This document shows positions 53,078 through 61,847 of a stretch of DNA of 64,000 bases, piece by piece (position 1 is the stretch's first letter; each line of letters starts with the position of its first letter). This DNA comes from Firmicutes bacterium HGW-Firmicutes-7 (GTDB lineage Bacteria > Bacillota > Clostridia > Lachnospirales > Vallitaleaceae). Location: assembly GCA_002841375.1 (NCBI GenBank), contig PGZO01000003.1, forward strand, positions 124,001 to 188,000, in the 5' to 3' direction. Both the position numbers and the translations under genes were made by a program. The notes below the pieces were generated by a model. It was not told the DNA's origin, ran no database searches, and saw nothing but the letters and a program-made list of their open reading frames with translations.

Positions 53078-53260
53078 ATGATTACCAACAATTATTTTCG
53101 TCAAGAAATCACATCAGTTATAGAAGAAATTCACAAATCTATTAGTATAGAGAAATTGATGTATTCTGAAAATGAATTACTAGAGATTATCCAAAAAGCG
53201 CTTGAACATAATGAGATGGCAATGTATTTACTCTATGAACTCTATATGTCTATTCAATAA
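53078..53260 (+). CDS. 60-residue unknown protein downstream of the riboswitch
   Basis: A small acidic protein predicted to be all helix (YFRQEITSVIEEIHKSISIE, LLEIIQKALEHNEMAMYLLY), with no membrane segment or Cys. No family was recognised. AAGGAAG lies 6 bases before the ATG at 53078; ATGs at 53057, 53060 and 53075 are less well placed. It lies 120 bases after the riboswitch terminator with no other promoter seen, so its expression should depend on c-di-GMP. Cardiolipin synthase starts 135 bp downstream behind a possible promoter of its own. Confidence 0.62.
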   Translation: MITNNYFRQEITSVIEEIHKSISIEKLMYSENELLEIIQKALEHNEMAMYLLYELYMSIQ

Positions 53261-53332
53261 CCTTATTTATAATAGGTTTGTCCTCAATATTTATCATTGT
53301 TTATTTTAATTTTCATAACTGAAAAAAAACAG

Positions 53333-53362
53333 TTGAATACCTCCAATATAATAGGTAAAATA
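53333..53362 (+). promoter_or_regulatory. Possible promoter of cls
   Basis: TTGAAT (53333-53338), 18 bp, TAAAAT (53357-53362), about 35 bases before the start codon. If real, cls can be expressed independently of the riboswitch. Confidence 0.5.
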
Positions 53363-53395
53363 TAAGTATCATCCTATGATGAATCGGAGGTTATA

Positions 53396-54853
53396 ATGAT
53401 TGAATATTTTACTTCGTTAGGTATTAATTATATGACCATTTTTGTTCTCAATTTGGTTCTTTCAGCTATTGCTATTTCTTTAGAGCGAAAAAATCCTACC
53501 GCTACCTTAGCTTGGTTATTTTTCATGACTTCCTTGCCTGGTATTGGTTTTTTGTTTTTTCTACTTCTGTCACAAAATATATCCAAACGTAAAATCTTCA
53601 AATACACAGCCGAAGAAAGCGAACTGTATACATCATTTCTAGCCAAACAAGCAAGATCTTTTCGAGAAGGAACGTTTAAATTTAACGATGTAGACATATC
53701 CTATTTCTCTGATATGATTCTCTTTCATAACAGACTAAGCGAATCCTTTTACTCACAAAATAATGAAATATCTATTTTTACCGATGGAAATAATAAATTC
53801 AAAGACTTATTAATTGAAATTGAAAATGCCACACACCACATTCATGTTTTATATTATATATTAAAAAATGATGATTTAGGTAACAAACTATTACGACTGT
53901 TATCGAAAAAAGCACGCCAAGGTGTTGAGGTGAGACTTTTATTAGATCATGTTGGGGCTAGGTCATTATCAAAACATCAAATTCAAGCACTAAGAAATGA
54001 CGGTTGTGAGGTAGCTTTTTTCTTCCCTTCCAAATTGAAATATTTTAACTTCAAAGCAAATTACCGTAACCATAGAAAGATTGTAGTAATTGATGGTAGG
54101 ATTGGTTATGTTGGGGGCTTTAATATTGGTGATGAATATATAGGAAAATCTAAAAAATTCGGATATTGGAGAGATACACATTTAAAAATTATAGGTGACT
54201 CTGTTATATCCCTTCAGTTAAGATTTTTTCTCGATTGGAGGCATGCATCAAAAAAACTTCTAGAAATTAGTACACATTATATAAAAGAATCCTCTTCAAC
54301 GGGTCATGCAGGGGTACAAATCGTTTCAAGTGGTCCCGATACACTCCATGAGCAGATTAAGCAAGGATATATAAAAATGATTAACAAGGCAAGCACTTAC
54401 ATATATATCCAAACGCCTTATTTTGTCCCTGATGAAAGTATTTTAGAGGCACTTAAGATTGCTGCTGTATCAGGAATAGATGTAAGAATTATGATTCCTA
54501 GCATTCCTGATCATCTTTTTGTACATTGGGCAACCTATTCTCACATTGGTGAGCTTCTTCCCTATGGTGTCCGAGTTTTCATATATGAAAAAGGATTTCT
54601 TCATTCAAAAACAATAACTATTGATGATATTATTTGTTCAGTTGGTACTTGTAACTTTGACATACGTAGCTTTAGATTAAATTTCGAAGTAAATGCATTT
54701 GTTTATGATAAAGAAACGTCAAGTTCTTTAAGAACTGCTTATGAAGAAGATTTAAATTACTGTAGAGAGATGACTTTAGAAATATACCAAAGTCGCACTT
54801 TCCTCATCAAAACAAAAGAAACAGTATCTAGATTGTTTTCACCCCTTTTATGA
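53396..54853 (+). CDS. cls: Cardiolipin synthase
   Basis: Condenses two phosphatidylglycerol molecules to cardiolipin and glycerol. It has 485 residues. Two N-terminal membrane helices (YMTIFVLNLVLSAIAISLE and LAWLFFMTSLPGIGFLFFLL) lead to two phospholipase D motifs: HRKIVVIDGRIGYVGGFNIG and HSKTITIDDIICSVGTCNFD, both HKD complete. CGGAGG precedes ATG. Its position downstream of a c-di-GMP riboswitch and a small protein raises possible signalling control of membrane lipid, though a closer promoter may uncouple it. Confidence 0.95.
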   Translation: MIEYFTSLGINYMTIFVLNLVLSAIAISLERKNPTATLAWLFFMTSLPGIGFLFFLLLSQNISKRKIFKYTAEESELYTSFLAKQARSFREGTFKFNDVDISYFSDMILFHNRLSESFYSQNNEISIFTDGNNKFKDLLIEIENATHHIHVLYYILKNDDLGNKLLRLLSKKARQGVEVRLLLDHVGARSLSKHQIQALRNDGCEVAFFFPSKLKYFNFKANYRNHRKIVVIDGRIGYVGGFNIGDEYIGKSKKFGYWRDTHLKIIGDSVISLQLRFFLDWRHASKKLLEISTHYIKESSSTGHAGVQIVSSGPDTLHEQIKQGYIKMINKASTYIYIQTPYFVPDESILEALKIAAVSGIDVRIMIPSIPDHLFVHWATYSHIGELLPYGVRVFIYEKGFLHSKTITIDDIICSVGTCNFDIRSFRLNFEVNAFVYDKETSSSLRTAYEEDLNYCREMTLEIYQSRTFLIKTKETVSRLFSPLL

Positions 54854-54931
54854 TTTTTCACCCACACTGATTTTTGAAGATTCTCTCCCACTGGGGACTT
54901 TCTTTATTAAGATAAATCATAAAATTAGTTC

Positions 54932-54966
54932 TTGCATATTTATTAACTATAATGTATAATTAGTCA
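54932..54966 (+). promoter_or_regulatory. argG promoter overlapped by two ARG boxes
   Basis: TTGCAT (54932-54937), 17 bp, TATAAT (54955-54960). TGCATATTTATTAA (54933-54946) and TGTATAATTAGTCA (54953-54966) each differ at one position from the ARG-box core and are centred 20 bp apart, exactly as at argC. Confidence 0.74.
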
Positions 54967-55001
54967 TTATTAGAATACTTAATCGTATAGGAGGCAAACA
55001 A

Positions 55002-56213
55002 ATGAAAGAAAAAGTAGTTTTAGCATATTCAGGTGGTTTAGACACAACAGTAATTATTCCTTGGCTTCAAGAAAACTATAATTACGAAGTAATTGCAGTT
55101 TGTGTAGACGTTGGCCAAGGTAAGGAAATAGATGGTTTAGAGGAAAGAGCACTATCAACTGGTGCAAGCAAGCTCTATATTGAAAATGTTACGGATGAAT
55201 TCATTGATGAGTATGTTATACCAACAATGCAAGCAGGTGCTAAATATGAAAACAAATATTTATTAGGTACGTCTATGGCACGTCCTGTGATCGCAAAAAG
55301 ATTAGTAGAAATCGCATTAAAAGAAGGTGCTACTGCAATCTGTCATGGCGCTACAGGAAAAGGCAACGATCAAGTTCGTTTTGAATTGACGGTTAAAGCC
55401 TTAGCGCCACATATTAGAATTATTGCTCCTTGGCGTATTTGGGATATTAAATCCCGTGAAGATGCAATTGCATATTTAGATGCTCGTGGTATTCAAGCCC
55501 CAATGAAAAAAGGTGACACCTATAGTAGAGACCGTAATCTATGGCATTTGAGCCATGAAGGACTTGAACTTGAAGACCCTTCAATCGAACCTAATTATGA
55601 TAAATTACTCCAAATGTCGGTCTCACCTGAAAAGGCTCCTGATACACCTACTTATGTTGAAATAGGTTTTGAAAAAGGTTATCCAAATAATTTAAATGGT
55701 GAATCTATGCCAGCTTCCCAATTGATTGCTCAGCTTAATGAAATTGGTGGCAAAAATGGTATAGGTATTATTGATATCGTTGAAAACCGTGTTGTAGGCA
55801 TGAAATCAAGAGGGGTATATGAGACTCCTGGTGGTTCAATTCTATATGCAGCACATCAAGAATTAGAATACCTTTGCTTAGATAAACAGACCATTGCATA
55901 CAAGAGTACGCTAGCTGTAAAATTTGCAGAATTGACCTATAGTGGAGAATGGTTTACGCCTCTTCGTGAAGCGCTTACAGCCTTCGTAGATTCAACTCAA
56001 CAAACAATTACTGGTACTGTAAAATTGAAACTATACAAAGGAAATATCATTCCTGCCGGCGCAACTTCTGACTATTCACTTTATAACGAAAGTATTGCTA
56101 GCTTTACAACCGGAGAACTATATGACCATCATGATGCTGAAGGCTTCATTAACCTATTTGGTTTATCCTTAAAAGTTCGTGCAATGATGCTGCAACAAAA
56201 CGAAAACAAATAG
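55002..56213 (+). CDS. argG: Argininosuccinate synthase
   Basis: Joins citrulline and aspartate with ATP. It has 403 residues, type 1. [16 protein letters not shown] is the ATP pyrophosphatase P-loop-like motif, [13 protein letters not shown] contacts the aspartate and ATP, and SREDAIAYL and [19 protein letters not shown] are conserved. AGGAGG precedes ATG. argH follows after 40 bp. The pair is separate from argCJBD/carAB but shares an ARG-box promoter layout. argF was not found in the window. Confidence 0.97.
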   Translation: MKEKVVLAYSGGLDTTVIIPWLQENYNYEVIAVCVDVGQGKEIDGLEERALSTGASKLYIENVTDEFIDEYVIPTMQAGAKYENKYLLGTSMARPVIAKRLVEIALKEGATAICHGATGKGNDQVRFELTVKALAPHIRIIAPWRIWDIKSREDAIAYLDARGIQAPMKKGDTYSRDRNLWHLSHEGLELEDPSIEPNYDKLLQMSVSPEKAPDTPTYVEIGFEKGYPNNLNGESMPASQLIAQLNEIGGKNGIGIIDIVENRVVGMKSRGVYETPGGSILYAAHQELEYLCLDKQTIAYKSTLAVKFAELTYSGEWFTPLREALTAFVDSTQQTITGTVKLKLYKGNIIPAGATSDYSLYNESIASFTTGELYDHHDAEGFINLFGLSLKVRAMMLQQNENK

Positions 56214-56253
56214 ATTATCCTTAATAATCAATACTCATAAAGGAAGTGATTAA

Positions 56254-57633
56254 ATGAAGCTCTGGGGCGGTAGATTTTCTAAATCAACCCATGCAATGGT
56301 AGATGACTTCAACTCCTCTATACGGTTTGACGAAAGACTTTATAGGCAAGACATTGCTGGCAGTATAGCTCATGTTACTATGCTCGGTGAGCAGGCAATT
56401 ATTCCAATAGAAGATTCAAAAACCATCATTGTAGCGCTCGGTGAAATATTAAAAGAAATTGAAGCAGGTCAAGTTACCTTCGATATTGAAGCTGAAGATA
56501 TTCATATGAACGTCGAAAAGCTTTTGATTGAAAAAATCGGAGATGTAGGTAAGAAACTCCATACTGGTCGGAGCCGTAATGACCAAGTAGCGCTTGATAT
56601 GAGAATGTATATAAAAAACGAAATCCTGGAAATAGATAAAATGATTGGTTCGTTACAAAGTGTTCTTTTGAAACTTTGCAAGGAAAATTTAGATACCATT
56701 ATGCCTGGATACACGCATTTACAAAAAGCTCAACCAATAACCTTTTCCCACCATTTGATGGCTTATTTTGAAATGTTTAAAAGAGATCGTTCTAGACTTA
56801 AAGATGCATATAAACGAACAAATGTATTACCTCTTGGATCTGGTGCCTTAGCTACAACAACCTATCCTCTTGATAGAGAAATGGTTGCTAAATTATTAGA
56901 TTTTGATAGCATTTGTCTTAATAGTATTGATGGCGTTTCAGATAGAGATTTTTGCATAGAACTCCTTAGTGCTCTCTCTACGCTAATGATGCATCTAAGT
57001 CGTTTCAGTGAAGAAATTATCTTATGGTGTACCAATGAATTTAATTTTATTGAGTTAGATGATGCTTATAGTACAGGAAGTAGTATTATGCCTCAAAAGA
57101 AAAACCCTGATATTCCTGAATTGGTTCGCGGGAAAACTGGTCGCGTATATGGTTCTCTTTTCAGCTTACTTACAACGATGAAATCATTACCCCTAGCCTA
57201 TAATAAAGATATGCAAGAAGATAAAGAGGTCACCTTTGATGCTATCGATACAGTGAAAATGTGTCTTCCAATTTTTAAGGATATGTTAAATACACTAAAA
57301 ATTAATAAAGAAAAAATGTATCAAGGTGCTGGAGGCGGATTTACAAATGCCACCGATGCAGCAGATTATTTAGTAAAAAAGGGCGTGCATTTTAGAAATG
57401 CTCATGAAATAATTGGTAAGTTAGTCCTGTATTGTATTAATACCAATAAAACTTTAGAAGAGCTCACTTTAAATGAATACCGTACTATATCTGATGTATT
57501 TTCCAGTGATTTATACAATGAAATCTCTTTAGAAGCATGTGTGAATAAAAGGAACGTAATTGGTGGTCCCTCTCAAGAAATGATGATTAAAGTTATCGAA
57601 ATAAATGAAAAGTACCTAACAAAACAATATTAA
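56254..57633 (+). CDS. argH: Argininosuccinate lyase
   Basis: Splits argininosuccinate into arginine and fumarate. It has 459 residues of the fumarase/aspartase superfamily. KLWGGRFSK starts the protein, [17 protein letters not shown] and [20 protein letters not shown] are active-site regions and [20 protein letters not shown] is the superfamily signature with the catalytic Ser loop. AAGGAAG precedes ATG. It is last in the argG-argH operon, and a perfect hairpin follows. Confidence 0.97.
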   Translation: MKLWGGRFSKSTHAMVDDFNSSIRFDERLYRQDIAGSIAHVTMLGEQAIIPIEDSKTIIVALGEILKEIEAGQVTFDIEAEDIHMNVEKLLIEKIGDVGKKLHTGRSRNDQVALDMRMYIKNEILEIDKMIGSLQSVLLKLCKENLDTIMPGYTHLQKAQPITFSHHLMAYFEMFKRDRSRLKDAYKRTNVLPLGSGALATTTYPLDREMVAKLLDFDSICLNSIDGVSDRDFCIELLSALSTLMMHLSRFSEEIILWCTNEFNFIELDDAYSTGSSIMPQKKNPDIPELVRGKTGRVYGSLFSLLTTMKSLPLAYNKDMQEDKEVTFDAIDTVKMCLPIFKDMLNTLKINKEKMYQGAGGGFTNATDAADYLVKKGVHFRNAHEIIGKLVLYCINTNKTLEELTLNEYRTISDVFSSDLYNEISLEACVNKRNVIGGPSQEMMIKVIEINEKYLTKQY

Positions 57634-57645
57634 AGTGAGTTTTTA

Positions 57646-57668
57646 GGGACGTATGAAAAATACGTCCC
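57646..57668. terminator. Terminator between argH and the receiver gene
   Basis: Nine-base arms GGGACGTAT and ATACGTCCC with a five-base loop. It can act for both convergent genes. Confidence 0.8.
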
Positions 57669-57691
57669 TTCGTTTCACTTCATATACTTTC

Positions 57692-58108
57692 TTATAAATA
57701 TACTTTAAGTATCCTACCAAATTCCACAATATCAACTGGCTTCATAATGCAATTATTCATTCCAGCCCTGTAGTAGCTCTCAATTTGTTCTTCTTTCACA
57801 TTTGCTGTTAATGCAATAATAGGAGTGCTCCTATACTTTTCCTCCTTTCTGATGTTCTTTGTAAATTCAATTCCATCCATTATAGGCATTCTAATATCTG
57901 TTATAATCAAATCATACTCATTCTCCCCAGCTTTTTCTAATCCCTCTACCCCATTCTCTACAACATGAACTTCGTGAATACCTATCATACCCAGCATTTC
58001 AACTGCTAGCATTTGATTAATCTTATTATCTTCAAGTACTAGCACCCGTATTTTTCTATTGCTGTTCACTTCATATGTATTTGGCACTGTTCTAGGTTCA
58101 AAGCTCAT
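57692..58108 (-). CDS. Stand-alone receiver-domain response regulator
   Basis: A 138-residue protein with one CheY-like receiver domain after a 20-residue N-terminal extension. VLVLEDNKINQML has the acidic pair (Glu26, Asp27), DLIITDIRMPIMDG the phospho-acceptor Asp71, LTAN the switch Thr and CIMKPVD the conserved Lys. The style is that of receiver domains detached from hybrid histidine kinases. There is no output domain and no adjacent kinase. AGGAAG precedes ATG. It may act as a phosphate sink or a protein-interaction switch. Confidence 0.88.
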   Translation of the reverse strand: MSFEPRTVPNTYEVNSNRKIRVLVLEDNKINQMLAVEMLGMIGIHEVHVVENGVEGLEKAGENEYDLIITDIRMPIMDGIEFTKNIRKEEKYRSTPIIALTANVKEEQIESYYRAGMNNCIMKPVDIVEFGRILKVYL

Positions 58109-58234
58109 AACACACCACTTCCTAATATGTAATACCTTATTATAACGCTATCCTGTGTACTTATGATGTCCAAAATTATTATTTTTTACATTTACAAGCT
58201 AGTAATCAAAGAGTACTTGCTTCGTTATATTAAA

Positions 58235-58261
58235 AGCACCCTAGAAAAATTCTAAGGTGCT
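58235..58261 (-). terminator. Terminator after glgB
   Basis: Twelve-base arms AGCACCCTAGAA and TTCTAAGGTGCT with one mismatch, followed on the minus strand by U-rich sequence. Confidence 0.75.
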
Positions 58262-58278
58262 CTTGAACAATATATTAA

Positions 58279-60468
58279 TTAACCTAAATATTTTAAAACT
58301 ACCGTTGCGAGTGGTGGAATAATAAGTCCAATATTTTGTTCTCGTGAATCCCATTCCTCATCACTACTAATTAAGGTATTTGAATTGACCAGTCCACTAC
58401 CACCAAACTTTAAATCATCACTATTGAAGATTTCCTTATAGGTACCTTTATAAGGAACGCCAATCTTATGTAATGTTCTAGGTACAGGTGTGAAATTGGC
58501 TACAACAACAATTGTATCCTTTAATTTATCTGTTTTTCTTACATAAGATATGATACTAGCTTCTGAGTCTGTACAATTTATCCATTCAAACCCACTTGGA
58601 GAAAAATCATCATACCAGAACGCTTTTTCTGATAAGTATAAATGATTCAATTCTTTTACATAATCTTGCATCTGCTGATGCATATCAAATTGAAGCAAGT
58701 GCCAATCAATGCTTTTTTCTTCACTCCATTCTTCAAACTGAGCAATTTCATTACCCATAAAAGAAAGTTTTTTACCTGGATGCCCATACATAAAGCCATA
58801 AGCCGCACGTAAATTTGCAAACTTTTGCCAGTAGTCTCCTGGCATTTTATTAATCATTGAGCCTTTACCATGTACAACCTCATCATGAGATAATACAAGT
58901 ATAAAGTTTTCAGTGTATGCATAAACCATGCTAAAGGTTAGGTCATTATGATGATACTTTCTGTGGATCGGTTCCTTTTCAATATATCTTAAAAAGTCAT
59001 TCATCCATCCCATATTCCACTTCATACCAAACCCAAGACCGCCAACATCAGTTGGCCTAGATACACCTGCCCAAGAAGTTGATTCTTCTGCAATCATTAA
59101 AATTCCTTGATATTTTTTATAAATAATGGAATTTAAATGCTTAAAAAACTCTACCGCGGCAAGATTCTCTCTACCCCCAAATACATTAGGTATCCATTCA
59201 TTGTATTCTTTCCCGTAGTCTAAATAAAGCATAGACGCAACAGCATCTACTCTTAAACCATCAATATGATATTTATCTAACCAATAAAATGCATTGGCAA
59301 CAAGAAAATTAACAACTTCATTTCTCTCAAAATTAAAAATCATTGTTCCCCAATGAGGATGTTCTCCTTGCTTAGGGTCATCATGTTCATATAAAGAGGT
59401 ACCATCAAATTTGATTAGACCATGGTCATCCTTAGGAAAATGGGCTGGCACCCAGTCAAGCAAAACGCCAATATCATTACTATGACAATAATCAACAAAA
59501 TACATAAAATCTTCTGGTGTACCAAATCGACTAGTGGTAGCAAAATATCCGATTACTTGATAGCCCCAAGAACCATCAAAAGGATGCTCTGCAATTGGCA
59601 TTAATTGAATATGGGTATACCCCATCTTTTTAACATAGTCCACAAGGTCATGTGCTAATTGTCTATAATTTAAAAAACCTCCACCTTCTGGTTTTTTCCA
59701 TGAACCTAAATGAACCTCATAAATTAAAGTTGGTTTATTATATGGTAAGGTTGAATCTCTTTTTTCCATCCATGTCTGGTCATTCCAATCAAAACTATTA
59801 ATATCTGTTACGACAGATGCAGTATTTGGTCTCATTTCTGCATAATTTCCATAAGGATCTGATTTTTTAAGTAGATAATCTTCTTTTGTCTTTATTTCAA
59901 ATTTATACTTCGTATTTAAATCAAGTCCAGGAATAAACAATTCATATATACCGGATTGTCCAAGTAGTCTCATTGGATAGATCCTACCATCCCAACCACA
60001 AAAATCTCCAATAACACTAACTCGCTTTGCATTTGGTGCCCAAACAGCAAAGTGAACGCCGGTGATCCCATTTACTTCAAGCTTATGTGCACCAAGTTTA
60101 TTGTATATTTCATAGTGGGTTCCATTACCAAAAAGATGTGTATCCAAGTCTGATATTATCGGAGAGAATGTGTATGGATCGTACATTTCCCATTTATCTC
60201 CATTATAGCCTTCATATAATAATTTGTATTTTACCTCATTTTCTAATTCAATTGTAAAAAAACCTTCCTCAGCAATTTTGATCATCTCTACTTGAGATTT
60301 TTGTCCCTCATCAAGCACAATTACCTTCACGTGTTTTGCATGTGGTTGAAAAGTATTGATGATATATTTGTTTTTCTTACTCTTATGAAGCCCTAAAATA
60401 TGATGAGGATCTCTGTGGTTAGATTCAATGATTTCACTCAACTCTATTTTACTAATATTATTTTTCAT
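58279..60468 (-). CDS. glgB: 1,4-alpha-glucan branching enzyme
   Basis: Introduces alpha-1,6 branches into glycogen. At about 729 residues it is the full GlgB type: an extra N-terminal CBM48 module (DPHHILGLHK), a second CBM48 (GVHFAVWAPNAKRVSVIGDF), then the GH13 barrel with DGLRVDAVASMLYLDY (nucleophile Asp), MIAEESTSWAGVS (acid Glu) and LVLSHDEVVHGK (His/Asp). A GTG four codons upstream lies in the ribosome-binding stretch AGGTGGGTGA, so ATG at 60468 is chosen. No other glycogen genes are nearby. It has its own promoter and terminator. Confidence 0.96.
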   Translation of the reverse strand: MKNNISKIELSEIIESNHRDPHHILGLHKSKKNKYIINTFQPHAKHVKVIVLDEGQKSQVEMIKIAEEGFFTIELENEVKYKLLYEGYNGDKWEMYDPYTFSPIISDLDTHLFGNGTHYEIYNKLGAHKLEVNGITGVHFAVWAPNAKRVSVIGDFCGWDGRIYPMRLLGQSGIYELFIPGLDLNTKYKFEIKTKEDYLLKKSDPYGNYAEMRPNTASVVTDINSFDWNDQTWMEKRDSTLPYNKPTLIYEVHLGSWKKPEGGGFLNYRQLAHDLVDYVKKMGYTHIQLMPIAEHPFDGSWGYQVIGYFATTSRFGTPEDFMYFVDYCHSNDIGVLLDWVPAHFPKDDHGLIKFDGTSLYEHDDPKQGEHPHWGTMIFNFERNEVVNFLVANAFYWLDKYHIDGLRVDAVASMLYLDYGKEYNEWIPNVFGGRENLAAVEFFKHLNSIIYKKYQGILMIAEESTSWAGVSRPTDVGGLGFGMKWNMGWMNDFLRYIEKEPIHRKYHHNDLTFSMVYAYTENFILVLSHDEVVHGKGSMINKMPGDYWQKFANLRAAYGFMYGHPGKKLSFMGNEIAQFEEWSEEKSIDWHLLQFDMHQQMQDYVKELNHLYLSEKAFWYDDFSPSGFEWINCTDSEASIISYVRKTDKLKDTIVVVANFTPVPRTLHKIGVPYKGTYKEIFNSDDLKFGGSGLVNSNTLISSDEEWDSREQNIGLIIPPLATVVLKYLG

Positions 60469-60531
60469 TCTTTCACCCACCTAATCCGATATTTAAGTGT
60501 TTATTAAGTAACAAAAACACTTCTATCATCT

Positions 60532-60560
60532 ATTTTAGCAGTTTGTATAGTATTTGACAA
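60532..60560 (-). promoter_or_regulatory. glgB promoter
   Basis: Minus strand: TTGTCA (60555-60560), 17 bp, TAAAAT (60532-60537). Confidence 0.6.
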
Positions 60561-60591
60561 CTATCTTAAATGTTAATTTCTCTAGTTTATA

Positions 60592-60620
60592 TTGTTTATA
60601 CAGATGGACTAGTTTATAAT
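60592..60620 (+). promoter_or_regulatory. Promoter of the diguanylate cyclase gene
   Basis: TTGTTT (60592-60597), 17 bp, TATAAT (60615-60620), about 50 bases before the start codon. Confidence 0.6.
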
Positions 60621-60679
60621 AATAAAAAGAAGAAGGTGTTATAAGCTTTTATGTCATAAACAGAAAAAGGGGACATAAT

Positions 60680-61744
60680 ATGATCACTAGAATTAAAAAT
60701 CGTTGCCTTGAAGAACGTATCCTAATATACATATTATTTTTCACAAGTATATTGCCTTTTGTTTTAATAGTAGAAAACATTATTATAGATTTTCCATTTA
60801 TTGCCAATTATAAATGGTTTATTTGTATGTTCAGTTCCGTAATTTTTTTATTTTTTGTATTAAAGGGTAAGTATGTACGTACAATCAAAGTTATATTTAT
60901 AGGTACGGTAATCTTTGGATTGCTACCCTTCGGCTGGTTTACTGCTGGCGTCTCAAATAACTTTACAATTGCTTATTCGTTTCTAATTTTTATTAGTATA
61001 AGTTATTTATTTGAAAACAAATTAATGATTTTCTTCATGCTTTGTGAAGTCCTTGTTGTAATTATAATGATGGTTTTAAATGCCTATTATCCTGCTTTAT
61101 TCTTAAATGTTCCTATAGAAACTCAATTGATTGATTCTATAGTACAAGTTGTCATTACCTTTGCCTTCGGTGGCCTATTACTAGGAACCTTTTCTAGTTC
61201 CTATAAAAAAGAAAAAGAAATTTTAAACAAATATTCGCTTTTACTTGATGAACAAAATAAAGAACTTGAAAAATTAACGATGATAGATGATTTAAGCCAA
61301 CTTTATAATAGGCGGTACATCTTTAACTATTTTAATGTGTATCAAAATAAGCCAAATAGAAACAAACTATTAATTGGCATGATTGATATAGATGCATTTA
61401 AAGAAATAAACGATACATATGGACATGATCTTGGGGATCAAGTCATTAAATATTTAAGTAATGAGTTAAGAACTATTGTGGACATCAATGGTATAGTAGG
61501 AAGATACGGTGGAGATGAATTTATTGTAATTATTGAAAACGCTAACCAAGTGTTATATGAAGACATTGTCAAACAGATTAATCAAATAAGTGTTCAAATT
61601 GATAATATTATTAAGCCCATTACACTTAGCGGAGGATTTGTCTCTTATGATGGAAAAACTACGGTAGACGAAGCACTGTATAGAGCAGATATTCTATTAT
61701 ATCACGTCAAAGACAGCGGAAAAAACAATATGATTATTGGATAA
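60680..61744 (+). CDS. Membrane-bound diguanylate cyclase (GGDEF)
   Basis: A 354-residue protein. Residues about 15-175 contain six or so membrane segments with little extracellular loop, then a helical linker (KEKEILNKYSLLLDEQNKEL) and a GGDEF domain: DDLSQLYNRRYIF, IDIDAFKEINDTYGHDLGD and RYGGDEFIVIIE, all catalytic residues intact. It makes c-di-GMP from GTP. The RxxD inhibitory site five residues before the motif is absent (Asp and Gly at those places), so product inhibition is unlikely. AAAGGGG precedes ATG. It is monocistronic with its own terminator. Confidence 0.92.
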   Translation: MITRIKNRCLEERILIYILFFTSILPFVLIVENIIIDFPFIANYKWFICMFSSVIFLFFVLKGKYVRTIKVIFIGTVIFGLLPFGWFTAGVSNNFTIAYSFLIFISISYLFENKLMIFFMLCEVLVVIIMMVLNAYYPALFLNVPIETQLIDSIVQVVITFAFGGLLLGTFSSSYKKEKEILNKYSLLLDEQNKELEKLTMIDDLSQLYNRRYIFNYFNVYQNKPNRNKLLIGMIDIDAFKEINDTYGHDLGDQVIKYLSNELRTIVDINGIVGRYGGDEFIVIIENANQVLYEDIVKQINQISVQIDNIIKPITLSGGFVSYDGKTTVDEALYRADILLYHVKDSGKNNMIIG

Positions 61745-61753
61745 GTTTTATTT

Positions 61754-61787
61754 AAAGGCAGACAGTAAACTCTACTGTCTGCCTTTT
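61754..61787 (+). terminator. Terminator after the diguanylate cyclase gene
   Basis: Fourteen-base arms AAAGGCAGACAGTA and TACTGTCTGCCTTT with a five-base loop and a T tract. It probably also serves nrdJ from the other side. Confidence 0.9.
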
Positions 61788-61847
61788 CAAAAAAACCAAG
61801 GTTCATATGATCATCCTATAACACGAACTTAAATAACGCGCCCTTTT

